In this document: positions 49,906 to 58,502 of the stretch, piece by piece
Layout of the letters: the number at the start of each line of letters is the position of its first letter
Position numbering within the stretch: the first letter of the stretch is position 1
Assembly (NCBI GenBank): GCA_963773315.1
Contig: CAVZAF010000002.1
Location: 930,001-994,000 of the forward strand
DNA: 64,000 nt
Reading direction: 5' to 3'
From: DATKAS01 sp963773315
GTDB lineage: Bacteria > Actinomycetota > Acidimicrobiia > Acidimicrobiales > DATKAS01
Program-made: the position numbers and the translations under genes
The notes under the pieces: model-generated
Database searches by the model: none
What the model was told of the DNA's origin: nothing
What the model saw: only the letters and a program-made list of their open reading frames with translations

Positions 49906-51051
49906 ATGCAGCCCATCACGCTCACCGACGAGCAGCGCCAGTTCCGTGAGGTCATGCGGCAGTTCAGCGAGGACAAGATCGCGCCGCGGGCCGCGGAGAC
50001 CGATCACCTCGCCCGATACGACTGGGACGCATTCCACGCGCTGGTGTCGATGGAGCTGCCTGCGCTGGGCCTGCCGGTCGAGTACGGAGGCGCGGGGGCC
50101 GACCTGGTGACGCAGGCGATCGCGGCAGAGGAGCTCGCGCGGGTGTGCGCGTCGACGAGCCTGATGCTCCTGATCTCGAAGCTGTCGACGCTGCCCATCA
50201 CCAACTTCGCGAGCGAGGAGCTGAAGCGCGAGTACCTCCCACGCGTCGCGAGCGGCGAGTCGCAGGGTTCGTACTGCCTGTCCGAGGCCGATGCCGGCAG
50301 CGACGTCGCATCAATGACCACACGCGTGGTTCGCGATGGCGACTCCTACGTCCTCACCGGCAACAAGGTGTGGATCACGAACGCAGGCATATCGGACATC
50401 TACGTGGTGTTCGCGAAGACCGATCCGAGCGCGGGCCATCGAGGCGTCTCGGCGTTCGTCGTCGAGAAGGAGTGGGGGATCCAGGTCACCAAGCTCGAAG
50501 AGAAGATGGGCATCAAGGGAAGCCCCACCGGTCAGCTCGTGTTCGACGAGGTCCGTGTGCCCGCGACGCACCTCATCGGGGCCGAGGGTGAGGGGTTCAA
50601 GATCGCGATGCACACGCTCGACAGGTCGCGGCCCACGATCGGCGCGCAGGCCGTGGGCATCGCGCAGGGCGCCCTCGACTACGCCGTCGGGTACATGAAG
50701 GAGCGCAAGGCGTTCGGCCGGCCCATCGCCGAGCTGCAGGGCCTCCAATTCATGGTTGCCGACGCCGCCATGCGGATCGAGGCCGCGCGGGGGCTCGTGT
50801 ACCAAGCGTGTGCGGTTGTCGACGAGGGTGACCCCCACGGCGAACTGTCAAAGCTGGGTGCGATGGCCAAGTGCTTCGCCGCGGATGTCGCGATGCAGGT
50901 GACCGTCGACGCTGTGCAGCTGCTCGGCGGTTACGGCTACACGCGTGACTTCCCCGTCGAGCGCATGATGCGCGACGCGAAGATCACGCAGATCTACGAG
51001 GGCACCAACCAGATCCAGCGCGTCGTCATTGCGAAGCGCTTGCTGGGCTGA
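49906..51051 (+). CDS. Acyl-CoA dehydrogenase
   Basis: This intact 381-residue flavoprotein reads LTDEQRQFREVMRQFSEDKI, LGLPVEYGGAGADLVTQAIA, YCLSEADAGSDVASMTTRVV, GNKVWITNAGISDIYVVFAK, EEKMGIKGSPTGQLVFDEVR, RPTIGAQAVGIAQGALDYAV and VQLLGGYGYTRDFPVERMMR. The catalytic Glu lies in the end segment DAKITQIYEGTNQIQRVVIA. It resembles short- or branched-chain acyl-CoA dehydrogenases. It stands alone, so the substrate is open. Its 3' end overlaps the convergent kinase-like gene by 26 bases. Confidence 0.93.
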   Translation: MQPITLTDEQRQFREVMRQFSEDKIAPRAAETDHLARYDWDAFHALVSMELPALGLPVEYGGAGADLVTQAIAAEELARVCASTSLMLLISKLSTLPITNFASEELKREYLPRVASGESQGSYCLSEADAGSDVASMTTRVVRDGDSYVLTGNKVWITNAGISDIYVVFAKTDPSAGHRGVSAFVVEKEWGIQVTKLEEKMGIKGSPTGQLVFDEVRVPATHLIGAEGEGFKIAMHTLDRSRPTIGAQAVGIAQGALDYAVGYMKERKAFGRPIAELQGLQFMVADAAMRIEAARGLVYQACAVVDEGDPHGELSKLGAMAKCFAADVAMQVTVDAVQLLGGYGYTRDFPVERMMRDAKITQIYEGTNQIQRVVIAKRLLG

Positions 51052-52455
51052 CTTCGCTGACTCGGAGGCGCAGGTCGTCGAGGAGGCCCTTCGACTCTTT
51101 CAGGCCGGTGCGGGTCGCACCGCTGAGGGCCCAAAGATGCAGTCGATCGAGCGCTGATGCGACGGCCTCCGTTCCCACACCTGCGTTGGCCAGCGCGACG
51201 GCCCGCTCCGGGCCGATCTTCAGCGACGACGAGGAGATGAACTCCGCGATGTCGTTGGCGAGCAGCAGGTCCGAGGCGGCGAGCTCGCTGAACCCGAAGT
51301 CGATCATCCACACCTCGCCGTCAGCCCCGAGGAAGATGTTCGCGAGGCGCATGTCGCGATGTGCGATGCGGTGCTTTCGCATGAGCGTGACCTGACTCCA
51401 CACCGCGCCGAGCACCCCGTCGGTCATGTCGGCAGGGTCCACGCCATCGAGTGATTTGCCCTCGACGGCTTCGTACGCGAGGACGAACGAATTCGGTTCG
51501 CACGACGCGAACGCGACGAGCCGCGGCGTGTGTATCCCGAGGTCGCGCGCAGCCAACGCAACCATCGCCTCGTGCTCGACCGCGCGACGCAGAGAAGAGA
51601 ACGGCCTCTCGTCGCCGAGGTCGCGGCGGTCGATCATGCGGTAGATCCGGAAGAGGAGGTCGGCGCTGCGCTGGTCTTCACCCAGCGCCTTCACGAAGAG
51701 AGGCTGTCCGTCGGTCGACTTCCCGAAGTACGGCGTCGAGCCCCGGGCATCGACGCTCGCCTGCTTGAGCTCGGCGAGCGGCATGCCGACCGCGGCCAAG
51801 CCATCTGCGATCGCCTGTCCGGTCGGCCGCCTCGCTGGGGCGCCGAGGAACACCAGCGCCATGGCGCCTGCAAGCCAACCGCACGCGAGCGTGCGCAATG
51901 CGTCGAACGAGACTGCGGTGGTCATGAGGTAGACGACGCCCACCGCGATCGTGACGATCCAGCCGAAGCGTCGCGCTCGCCGGCTGAGCCACGGCGCCGC
52001 CGCAGTGAGGGCGGCCGCGAGGCCGCCGAGTACGCCGATCGTCGCCCATCCCGAGGCCGTCAACGGGCCCAGATCGTCGAGGTTCACCACGGGACCCGCC
52101 GAGCCGGGTGTCACCGACCTCGAGGATCGCGAACAGTCCCCACGCGATCACGATCGCGAGGACGACCGTGCCGATGAGGCGTATTCCACCGTCGCGGGCG
52201 AGCGTGACGACGCCGAGGACGATCGAGCGCGATCGCGGCGATGCGGGTGCCGATCACGAAGGCGTCGAGGATCCATGTGGGCATCGCGCCCAGACCGCTG
52301 AGGAGGTCGTGCACGAACTTCACGAGCGTGTTGCCGGCGAGCCAGTCGAGCAGCATCAGCCCGAGCAGCACGAAGAAGGCGACGATGAGGCGCAGAACGT
52401 CGGATGGCGACCGCTCGATCCCGTTGCCGGGCGCGGCCTCGATCACCTGGGTCAT
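51026..52455 (-). CDS. Membrane protein with a kinase-like (Bud32/aminoglycoside phosphotransferase-type) domain (frameshifted)
   Basis: ATG 52455 opens MTQVIEAAPGNGIERSPSDV and a helix LRLIVAFFVLLGLMLLDWLA; more helices follow (TWILDAFVIGTRIAAI, WATIGVLGGLAAALTAAAPW, GWIVTIAVGVVYLMTTAVSF, LAGAMALVFLGAP). The C-terminal half is a protein-kinase-like fold with AVEHEAMVALAARDLGIHTP, the catalytic loop RIAHRDMRLANIFL and metal motif VWMIDFGFSEL. The same layout occurs as the N-terminal part of actinobacterial LPG-synthase-like proteins, but no flippase-type domain follows here. Breaks lie near 52225 and 52115. The substrate is unknown. Confidence 0.7.
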
Positions 52456-52563
52456 CGACGAGGGAGCGTACGCACGACAGGTCGGCAACCACGCGATGCA
52501 CAGATCTCGGTGGCTCCGCTCCGACCGACTAAGCAATTGACCCTTCCGCAACGGAGGTCTTCC

Positions 52564-53335
52564 ATGCCCGTCCCGCCGCCCAGCCTCAACTCCGAGCAGC
52601 TCGTCGAGCTCCTGGCGCTGCTCAAGAAGGTCGACACCGTCGAGCTGAAGCTCACCGTGCCGGCCGACGCGGGGCGCCGGACCATGGACAGCCTGGGCAT
52701 CGATCCCCTCGAGGCGCAGATCCGTCAAGTCGTGTTCTTCGACACTCCCGATCTCACGCTCGACAAGGCGGGGGTCGTGGTGCGAGCGCGGCGAGTGCAG
52801 GTCGGCCTCGACGACGCGACGGTCAAGCTGCGGCCCATCCAGCCCGACGAGCTGCCGGCCGAGCTGCGGAAGAACCCGAGCTTCGGGGTCGAGGTCGACG
52901 CCATCCCCGGCGGCTTCGTCTGCTCAGGATCGATGAAGGCAGCGGGTCCGCTCGGCGTGCGCGACGTCCTGCACGGCGACAAGCCGATCAAGAAGCTGTT
53001 CACGAAGGAGCAGCGCCAGTTCTACGCACGAGCACGCGCCGGAGGGTCTCGACATCAACGACCTGTCGATCCTCGGGCCCATCAACGTCTTCAAGCTCAA
53101 GTGGAAGCCCGTGGACTTCCCCCGCAAGGTCGTCGGCGAGCTGTGGAATTACCCCGACGGGTCGCGCATCCTCGAGCTGTCGACGAAGTGCCTGCCCGCC
53201 GACGCCTTCCAAGCGGCGGCCGAGGGCCGCGCCTTCCTCGGCTCGAAGGGAATCGAGACCGGCGGCGAGCAGACCACCAAGACCCGCACCGCGCTCGAGT
53301 TCTTCGCGAACGAGCTCAAGTCACTGGGTCAATAG
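52564..53335 (+). CDS. CYTH-like (triphosphate tunnel) domain protein (one frameshift)
   Basis: ATG 52564 has GGAGG seven bases upstream. The protein begins LVELLALLKKVDTVELKLTV, where TVELKLTVP resembles the first strand (ExExK-like) of CYTH domains. QIRQVVFFDTPDLTLDKAGV with VVRARRVQVG and ATVKLRPIQPDEL follows, again like CYTH strands. After an indel near 53040 it reads LDINDLSILGPINVFKLKWK and SRILELSTKCLPADAFQAAA, ending in FFANELKSLGQ, about 257 residues. CYTH proteins bind triphosphates or cyclise nucleotides; the usual full set of charged residues is not obvious, so the activity is uncertain. Confidence 0.65.
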
Positions 53336-53715
53336 GCGTCGCGAGGCCGAGCGCAGCCTCGACGGCTTCGGCCGCGTCGAGCGTCTTGTCGTCGGCAAAG
53401 CGGTCGCCCGTCAAGAGCACGCCGACTGGCACGCCCTCGACCAAGCCGGCGGGCACACACGCCGACGGCAAGCCGCTTCACGGTGAGAGGCACGCCGTGA
53501 AGGGGGCCGAGCGTGTCGCCCGACGCGAGCGCCGCGTCCGCTGCCTTCGCGCCGGCGCGCGCTTCGTCAGCGAGGACCCTCGTGATCGCGTTGAGATGAG
53601 GGTTGACTTGCTCGATGCGGGCGAGGTGCGCGTCGATCACCTCGACGGACGACACCTCCTTGCCCGCGATCATCGCCGCCAGCTCGGATCCGGACTGCTG
53701 CCACAGCTCGGTCAT
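53321..53715 (-). pseudogene. Amidase remnant lacking its catalytic core
   Basis: The first part, TELWQQSGSELAAMIAGKEV with VIDAHLARIEQVNPHLNAIT and LGPLHGVPLTVK, is the N-terminus of a GatA/AmiE-type amidase signature enzyme, up to the catalytic lysine region. The sequence then jumps, near 53480, to GLPSACVPAGLVEGVPVGVL and LTGDRFADDKTLDAAEAVEA, the family's C-terminal end. About 300 residues, including the Ser-cisSer-Lys serines, are missing. Either the gene carries a large in-place deletion or the assembly has collapsed here. Its end overlaps the convergent CYTH gene. Confidence 0.8.
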
Positions 53716-53739
53716 CGCGGCAGCGTAGGTTCCGCCTGG

Positions 53740-55335
53740 CTACGCGACCACTGCGACGCCCGAGATCGGCACGACCGGCGGGTGGGCGCCGAGCGACCCG
53801 ACGAACGCGAGGTTGCTGAAGGTGAAGATGCCGCCGTCAGAGCCGACCATCAGGTAGCCGTTGCCGTAGCGCACCATCCCGACGACTGGCTTGTTCAACG
53901 GCGTGCCACCCATCGACCCCAGGAATGGCGCGTCGCCGAAGGTGAAGATGCCGCCGTCGGACGCCACGAGCCAGTACCCGGAACCGGTTGCCGTCGGCAC
54001 CAGGCCGTGCACCGGCTGATTGAGCCTCTTGCCTCCCATCGAGCCGCGGAAAACCGCGTCGCCGAAGGTGAAGATGCCGCCATCTGACGCGACCATGTAG
54101 TAGCCCTGGCCGCTCGGCGTGACGATGCCGCCGAGCACCGGCCCGTTGAGGGCCGTGGCGGTCATGTCACCGGCGCTGGGCGCGTCGCCGAACGGGACCG
54201 CACGGCCCTTCGTGGTGAAGACGATGTAGCCCTTGCCTGTGGGAGTCGCCGCGAGGCCAGTCACCAGCTCACCAGGGATGAGCAGGCCCGCGGTGACCGA
54301 GCCGAGCGCCGGTGCGGTGCCGAACGGGAACACCTGACCCGTCGACGTCACGGTCCAGTAGCCCTTGTTGTCGGGCGTCGGCGCGATGCCGACCGCGGAG
54401 CCGCTGATGTGACCGCTCGCGTCACCGAGCCCCGGCGCGGAGCCGAACGGGTACACCTTGGCGTCGGCGCCGAGCATCCAGTAGCCGGCGCCGGTCGCGC
54501 TCGGCGGAGTTATGGGAGGAGGCGGCGGGGGAGGCGTGGGAGGCGGTGCGGCCCCGATCACGCCCTGTATGAACTGCAGGTTCGCGGAGACCTGCGCGAA
54601 TCCGCCCGGCGTCCCATTGCACGGGTTGCTTCCGTAGCTCACCACCCCCGCGAGACGAACCACGCCCTGCTTGTCGGCCACGAAGAGCGGGCCGCCACTG
54701 TCGCCCGTGCACGGGCCGATGGCGCTGTTGCCCGCGGAGATCTGGTTGTCGCCCAGGAACGTCGCGATGACCGCTGAGCACTGCGTGTCGTTCAGCACCG
54801 GAACCGTTCCCTCTTGGCGGTCGAGCGGGTCGTCACCGCCGATCGGGTTCGTGGCACCCCATCCGACGAGGAGCCCGGTCGTCGTCGCAGCGTCGTAGGC
54901 CGGTTCGACCCCGGTCGACATCAGGGATGCGGGTGGGACTGTCGTCGCGGAGGCGAGGTTCAGCAGCGCGAGGTCGTTGCGTCGCGCTGGCCGATCGAAT
55001 GCGGGATGGATCACGATGCTCGCGACGGGGATCTCGACGCGGGAGGCCGACTTCCAGTTCGTGGTCCCCAGGATGACGTGGATGGTCCCGGGCGAGGAGG
55101 TGTAGCTCACCGCGCAGTGGGCCGCGGTGAGGATCCACTGTGGCGCGACGACGGTGCCCCCGCAGTACTGGATCTCGAACCGTGAGTCGACCAGCGCGAC
55201 GGTCGCCGGAGCCGACCCGGGGGGCGAAGGCGACCCACCGATGATCGCTCCTGCGCTCGTCGGCGCGACGAGGTTCGTCGCGGTGACGATGATGGCGAGC
55301 AGGAGCGCGACGGACAGACCTCGGCGGCGCGACAT
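53740..55335 (-). CDS. Secreted trypsin-like serine protease with a C-terminal repeat domain
   Basis: ATG 55335 gives a signal peptide (MSRRRGLSVALLLAIIVTAT, cleavage near PTSAGA). A trypsin domain starts IIGGSPSPPGSAP with the catalytic His in WILTAAHCAV, Asp in RNDLALLNL and Ser in CTGDSGGPLFV, with three likely disulfides. A Pro-rich linker (PPPTPPPPPPPI) leads to about 230 residues of repeats such as GYWLVASDGGIFTFGDAPFL. These recur in secreted proteins of Acidimicrobiia-type genomes and look like beta-propeller blades for binding outside the cell. The frame is intact (531 residues). An in-frame ATG at 55377 is an alternative start. Confidence 0.88.
   Translation of the reverse strand: MSRRRGLSVALLLAIIVTATNLVAPTSAGAIIGGSPSPPGSAPATVALVDSRFEIQYCGGTVVAPQWILTAAHCAVSYTSSPGTIHVILGTTNWKSASRVEIPVASIVIHPAFDRPARRNDLALLNLASATTVPPASLMSTGVEPAYDAATTTGLLVGWGATNPIGGDDPLDRQEGTVPVLNDTQCSAVIATFLGDNQISAGNSAIGPCTGDSGGPLFVADKQGVVRLAGVVSYGSNPCNGTPGGFAQVSANLQFIQGVIGAAPPPTPPPPPPPITPPSATGAGYWMLGADAKVYPFGSAPGLGDASGHISGSAVGIAPTPDNKGYWTVTSTGQVFPFGTAPALGSVTAGLLIPGELVTGLAATPTGKGYIVFTTKGRAVPFGDAPSAGDMTATALNGPVLGGIVTPSGQGYYMVASDGGIFTFGDAVFRGSMGGKRLNQPVHGLVPTATGSGYWLVASDGGIFTFGDAPFLGSMGGTPLNKPVVGMVRYGNGYLMVGSDGGIFTFSNLAFVGSLGAHPPVVPISGVAVVA
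53760..54490 (-). repeat. Tandem repeats coding the C-terminal domain of the protease
   Basis: Units of roughly 40-45 codons carry a common core GGIFTFGDA followed by GS(M/L)GG. Near-identical DNA (GAAGGTGAAGATGCCGCC) occurs around 53819, 53939 and 54066 at about 120-127 base spacing, and more diverged copies (KVYPFGSAPGLGD, QVFPFGTAPALGS, RAVPFGDAPSAGD) lie further toward the linker. The gradient suggests recent duplication at the C-terminal side. Confidence 0.8.
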
Positions 55336-55382
55336 GGCTGACAATGGTGCCAGGGCTGGCGCCGAAGTTGGATTCATGCCGA

Positions 55383-56195
55383 TCAGGGCGGGGGCGCAGC
55401 GATGACGCTCTGGATCCATCCCAAGTTGGCCGAGACCTGCACGAAGCCACCCGGGAACAGGTTGCAGGGGTCGCTGCCGTAGCTGATCACTCCTGCAACT
55501 CGGGTCGTCCCCTTCGTATCGACGACGTACAGCGGCCCGCCGCTGTCACCGATGCACGGTCCGACCGCCGGTGTTCCTGCACAGATCTGGCCCGCAGGTC
55601 GGAACGTCGAGATCGTTGCGCTGCACTGTTCGTCGCTCAGGACCGGGACGGTCGCGATGCGCAGCTTGACGCTGTCGGTCGTGCCCGCCGGGTCGACCGT
55701 GCCCCAGCCGGCGATCGTCCCCATGGTCGTGGTGCCGTCGTAGTGCGGCTCGACGTCGGCGCTCATCAGCGCAGCGACGGGCGCGTTCGCGAGCGGCGCG
55801 ATCTGGAGGAGCGCCAGGTCGGGGCGGTGTTCGGGGCCATCGACAGGAGGGCTGTACACCACGCGCTGCACGCCGACCTCCTGCCCACCCGCCGCGAGCA
55901 GGTCTTCGCGACCCGAGACGACGTGGAGGACAGTCGGCTCGAACGTGTAGCCGAGCACGCAGTGCGCTGCTGTCAGCACCCACTGGGGCGCGACGACGAT
56001 CCCACCGCAGAACTGGAAGTGAAGGACGGGATCGACGATCGCGACGATCGACGGCGCCGCCCCCGGAGGGGCGTCGGCACCGCCCACGATCGCGGCGGCG
56101 GGCTCGGGCGTGACGGGGCCGATCAGCGCGACGACGATCGCAAGGGTCGCGGCGCAGATGGCGGCGCAGGTGGCGGCGGTGCGCCGGCGAGCCAT
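55383..56195 (-). CDS. Secreted trypsin-like serine protease
   Basis: The intact 270-residue protein has a signal peptide (MARRRTAATCAAICAATLAI, cleavage near PEPAAA) and a trypsin domain beginning IVGGADAPPGAAPSIVAIVD, with His in WVLTAAHCVLGY, Asp in RPDLALLQI and Ser in CIGDSGGPLYV, ending LGWIQSVIAAPPP. It is clearly a paralogue of the next gene (the segments CGG.VVAPQW.LTAAHC and GGFVQVSANL are nearly shared), but it stops at the point where the partner goes into its linker and repeats. The two lie in tandem 47 bases apart and probably form an operon. Confidence 0.9.
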   Translation of the reverse strand: MARRRTAATCAAICAATLAIVVALIGPVTPEPAAAIVGGADAPPGAAPSIVAIVDPVLHFQFCGGIVVAPQWVLTAAHCVLGYTFEPTVLHVVSGREDLLAAGGQEVGVQRVVYSPPVDGPEHRPDLALLQIAPLANAPVAALMSADVEPHYDGTTTMGTIAGWGTVDPAGTTDSVKLRIATVPVLSDEQCSATISTFRPAGQICAGTPAVGPCIGDSGGPLYVVDTKGTTRVAGVISYGSDPCNLFPGGFVQVSANLGWIQSVIAAPPP

Positions 56196-56239
56196 GAGAT
56201 TGATCTTGCCAGCAGGTGGCCCAGCCGGGAAGAATTGTT

Positions 56240-56253
56240 ACTATCTAGGTAGT
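56240..56253. promoter_or_regulatory. Palindromic candidate operator upstream of sufB
   Basis: ACTATCTAGGTAGT is a near-perfect palindrome (six of seven half-site pairs match) 52 bases before the sufB start, in an AT-rich island. Rrf2-family iron-sulfur regulators (IscR, SufR, RsrR) bind short inverted repeats in such places. No regulator gene is adjacent, so the link is inferred. Confidence 0.4.
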
Positions 56254-56304
56254 GCTATTTCCTGATCGGCTTCTTCAACGGCTTCTTGATCGGAGTGAGC
56301 CCTC

Positions 56305-57712
56305 ATGGCCGTGACCGACCTCGACCTGGGCCGCTACAAGCTCGGCTGGTCCGACGACGAGGAGTACGTCTTCCGGCCCGAGAAGGGCCTCAACGCCGAC
56401 GTCGTCGACGACATGTCGTGGTGGAAGGGCGAGCCGGAGTGGATGCGCGAAGATCCGCCTGCAAGGCGCTGCGCACCTTCGAGCGCAAGCCGATGGCGCC
56501 GTGGTTCGCGGTCAACATGCCCGACATCGACTTCCACGACATCTACTACTACATCAAGCCCACGCGAGGGGCAGGTCGACGAGTGGGACGAGCTGCCCGA
56601 GCAGATGAAGGCCACCTACGAGAAGCTCGGCATCCCCGAGGCCGAGCGCAAGTACCTCGCCGGCGTCACCGCTCAGTACGAAAGCGAAGTCGTCTACCAC
56701 CGCAACCGGGACGAGCTGGCGGCCCAGGGGATCCTGTTCTGCGACATGGACACGGCGCTGCGGGAGTACCCCGACCTCGTCAAGCGCTACTTCGGCACGG
56801 TGATCCCGCCGGGCGACAACAAGTTCGCGGCGCTGAACTCGGCGGTGTGGTCGGGCGGCTCGTTCATCTACGTGCCGCCGGGCGTCGAGTGCGAGATGCC
56901 GCTGCAGGCCTACTTCCGCATCAACAGCGAGAACGCCGGGCAGTTCGAGCGCACGCTGATCATCGCCGACGAGGGCTCGAAGGTGCACTACATCGAGGGC
57001 TGCTCGGCGCCGGTGTACACGAGCGACTCGCTGCACTCGGCCGTCGTCGAGATCGTCGTGAAGCCCGAGCGCCCGCGTGACCTACACGACGATCCAGAAC
57101 TGGTCGCCCGAACGTCTACAACCTGGTCACCAAGCGGGCCCGGGTCGAGACCGAGGGCCACATGGAGTGGATCGACGGCAACATCGGCTAGCCGCTCACG
57201 ATGAAGTACCCGTCGGTGTACCTGGTCGGCCCCAAGGCCACCGGTGAGGTGCTGTCGGTCGCCTACGCCGGCGCGGGCCAGCACCAGGACGCCGGCGCCA
57301 AGATGGTCCACGCCGCGCCCGAGACGACGTCGAAGATCGTGTCGAAGTCGATCTCCAAGGACGGCGGCATCACCACCTACCGCGGGCTCGTCCGGGTCGA
57401 CGAGGGCGCCTACGGCTGCAAGAGCCACGTCCAGTGCGACGCGCTCGATCCTCGACGAGGAGTCCGTGAGCCGCACGCTGCCCGTACATGGAGGTCGGCG
57501 AGCGCGACGCCGAGATCGGCCACGAGGCCACCGTGTCGAAGGTCGCCGACGAGCAGCTCTTCTACCTCATGAGCCGTGGCCTCTCGCAGGAGCAGGCGAT
57601 GGGCATGATCGTGAACGGCTTCATCGAGCCGGTCACCCGCACGCTCCCGATGGAGTACGCGGTCGAGTGGAGCCGCCTCATCGAGCTGCAGATGGACGGC
57701 AGCGTCGGTTAA
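56305..57712 (+). CDS. sufB: Fe-S cluster assembly protein SufB (frameshifted, one nonsense codon)
   Basis: SufB is the scaffold of the SufBC2D complex. Readable pieces in order: LDLGRYKLGWSDDEEYVFRP, KALRTFERKPMAP, IDFHDIYYYIKP, ERKYLAGVTAQYESEVVYHR, SAVWSGGSFIYVPPGVECEM, KVHYIEGCSAPVYTSDSLHS with the conserved Cys, GKATGEVLSV-like PKATGEVLSVAYAGAGQHQD, KIVSKSISKDGGITTYRGLV and ATVSKVADEQLFYLMSRGLS to the end. Extra bases near 56455-56463, 56568, 57080, 57111, 57449 and 57486 break it, and TAG 57189-57191 stands where relatives have Ser (GNIGS-PLTMKYPS). GGAG precedes ATG 56305. About 467 residues are expected. Confidence 0.9.
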
Positions 57713-58082
57713 CCGTCTTCGCCGTCGGCGGTCTCGCGAGGGGCATCGGCCGCGTCGGTCTCGTTGAGCGCTTCGAGGCGCTTCTGCACGCGGGACTGCA
57801 CGTCGTCGGGCGCGGCATCGACCTCTCGGAGCAGAGGCTCGGTCCTCACGGTCGTCGTCGCCCTTCTTCCCGGCCAACGTCGCGACCACCAGCCAGCACG
57901 CGATGAAGCCGAACACGATGATGACGAGGCCGACGAACAGGCCGGCGATGACCGCGACGAGGAAGCCGATCCACGCGATCGCGATCGAGCGCGATCGTGA
58001 CGGCCCGCTTGGCCGCAGGCGAAACCCCGGCGAGCAGCCGTTCGAGCACGAGGAAAAGGTACCCGACCGCGACCGCCGCCAA
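57709..58082 (-). CDS. Small membrane protein inserted between sufB and sufD (frameshifted)
   Basis: Minus-strand pieces give AAVAVGYLFLVLERLLAGVS, then IAWIGFLVAVIAGLFVGLVI and IVFGFIACWLVVATLAGKKG, two membrane helices followed by an acidic tail (LREVDAAPDDVQSRVQKRLE, ALNETDAADAPRETADGEDG). Indels near 57990 and 57855 break the frame. TTG 58082 is the nearest possible start; an ATG at 58166 would overlap the divergent gene. The stop overlaps that of sufB by four bases. The function is unknown. Confidence 0.55.
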
Positions 58083-58149
58083 CTCGGGAGGCTGCAGTCG
58101 AAGTGATGTCTGTCCGGCTCGCGACGGCTGGCAAACTTCCGTCGTGCCG

Positions 58150-58502
58150 ATGCGGGAGGAGTGCAAGAACTACGAGAGCCGGACCTACCCGAACGGCGAG
58201 ACCGTGCGGAAGTGCAACCTCGACCTCGCGCCCGACGCGCCCTGGCGCTGCCCTGACCCGTGCCCCAGGTACGAGCGCCGCCTGGCCGACGTGAACTGGG
58301 CCCACGGCACCTTGATCGCTCCGCCGACTCCGCAGGAGCCGCCCGGCCTCGATGACGGGATCGGCGGCCGCCGTGCTCGACGAGGCCGAGGACATCATCA
58401 ACACTGTCGGGCCGCGAGATCCTCGCCGAGGTGCAGGCCGAGCAAGGCCGGCGCCCGTTCTGGAGGCGTCTTCCGCCGCAAGCGCATAGCCTCGGACCGT
58501 GA
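58150..58502 (+). CDS. Small Cys-containing protein upstream of sufD (one indel)
   Basis: ATG 58150 (or GTG 58144) gives REECKNYESRTYPNGETVRK, CNLDLAPDAPWRCPDPCPRY and ERRLADVNWAHGTLIAPPTP. After one indel near 58365 it continues LDEAEDIINTVG and ends in RRPFWRRLPPQAHSLGP with TGA 58500-58502. Four cysteines (C-X17-C-X11-C-X3-C) suggest a metal or Fe-S site. The stop overlaps the sufD GTG as GTGA, so it is coupled with sufD and may assist cluster assembly. No named family is recognised. Confidence 0.7.

Noticed and set aside
53760..54490. Regular repeats considered as a CRISPR array
   Set aside because: The units are coding, vary in length around 120 bases, are themselves most of the unit, and translate to protein blades. 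No spacers exist.
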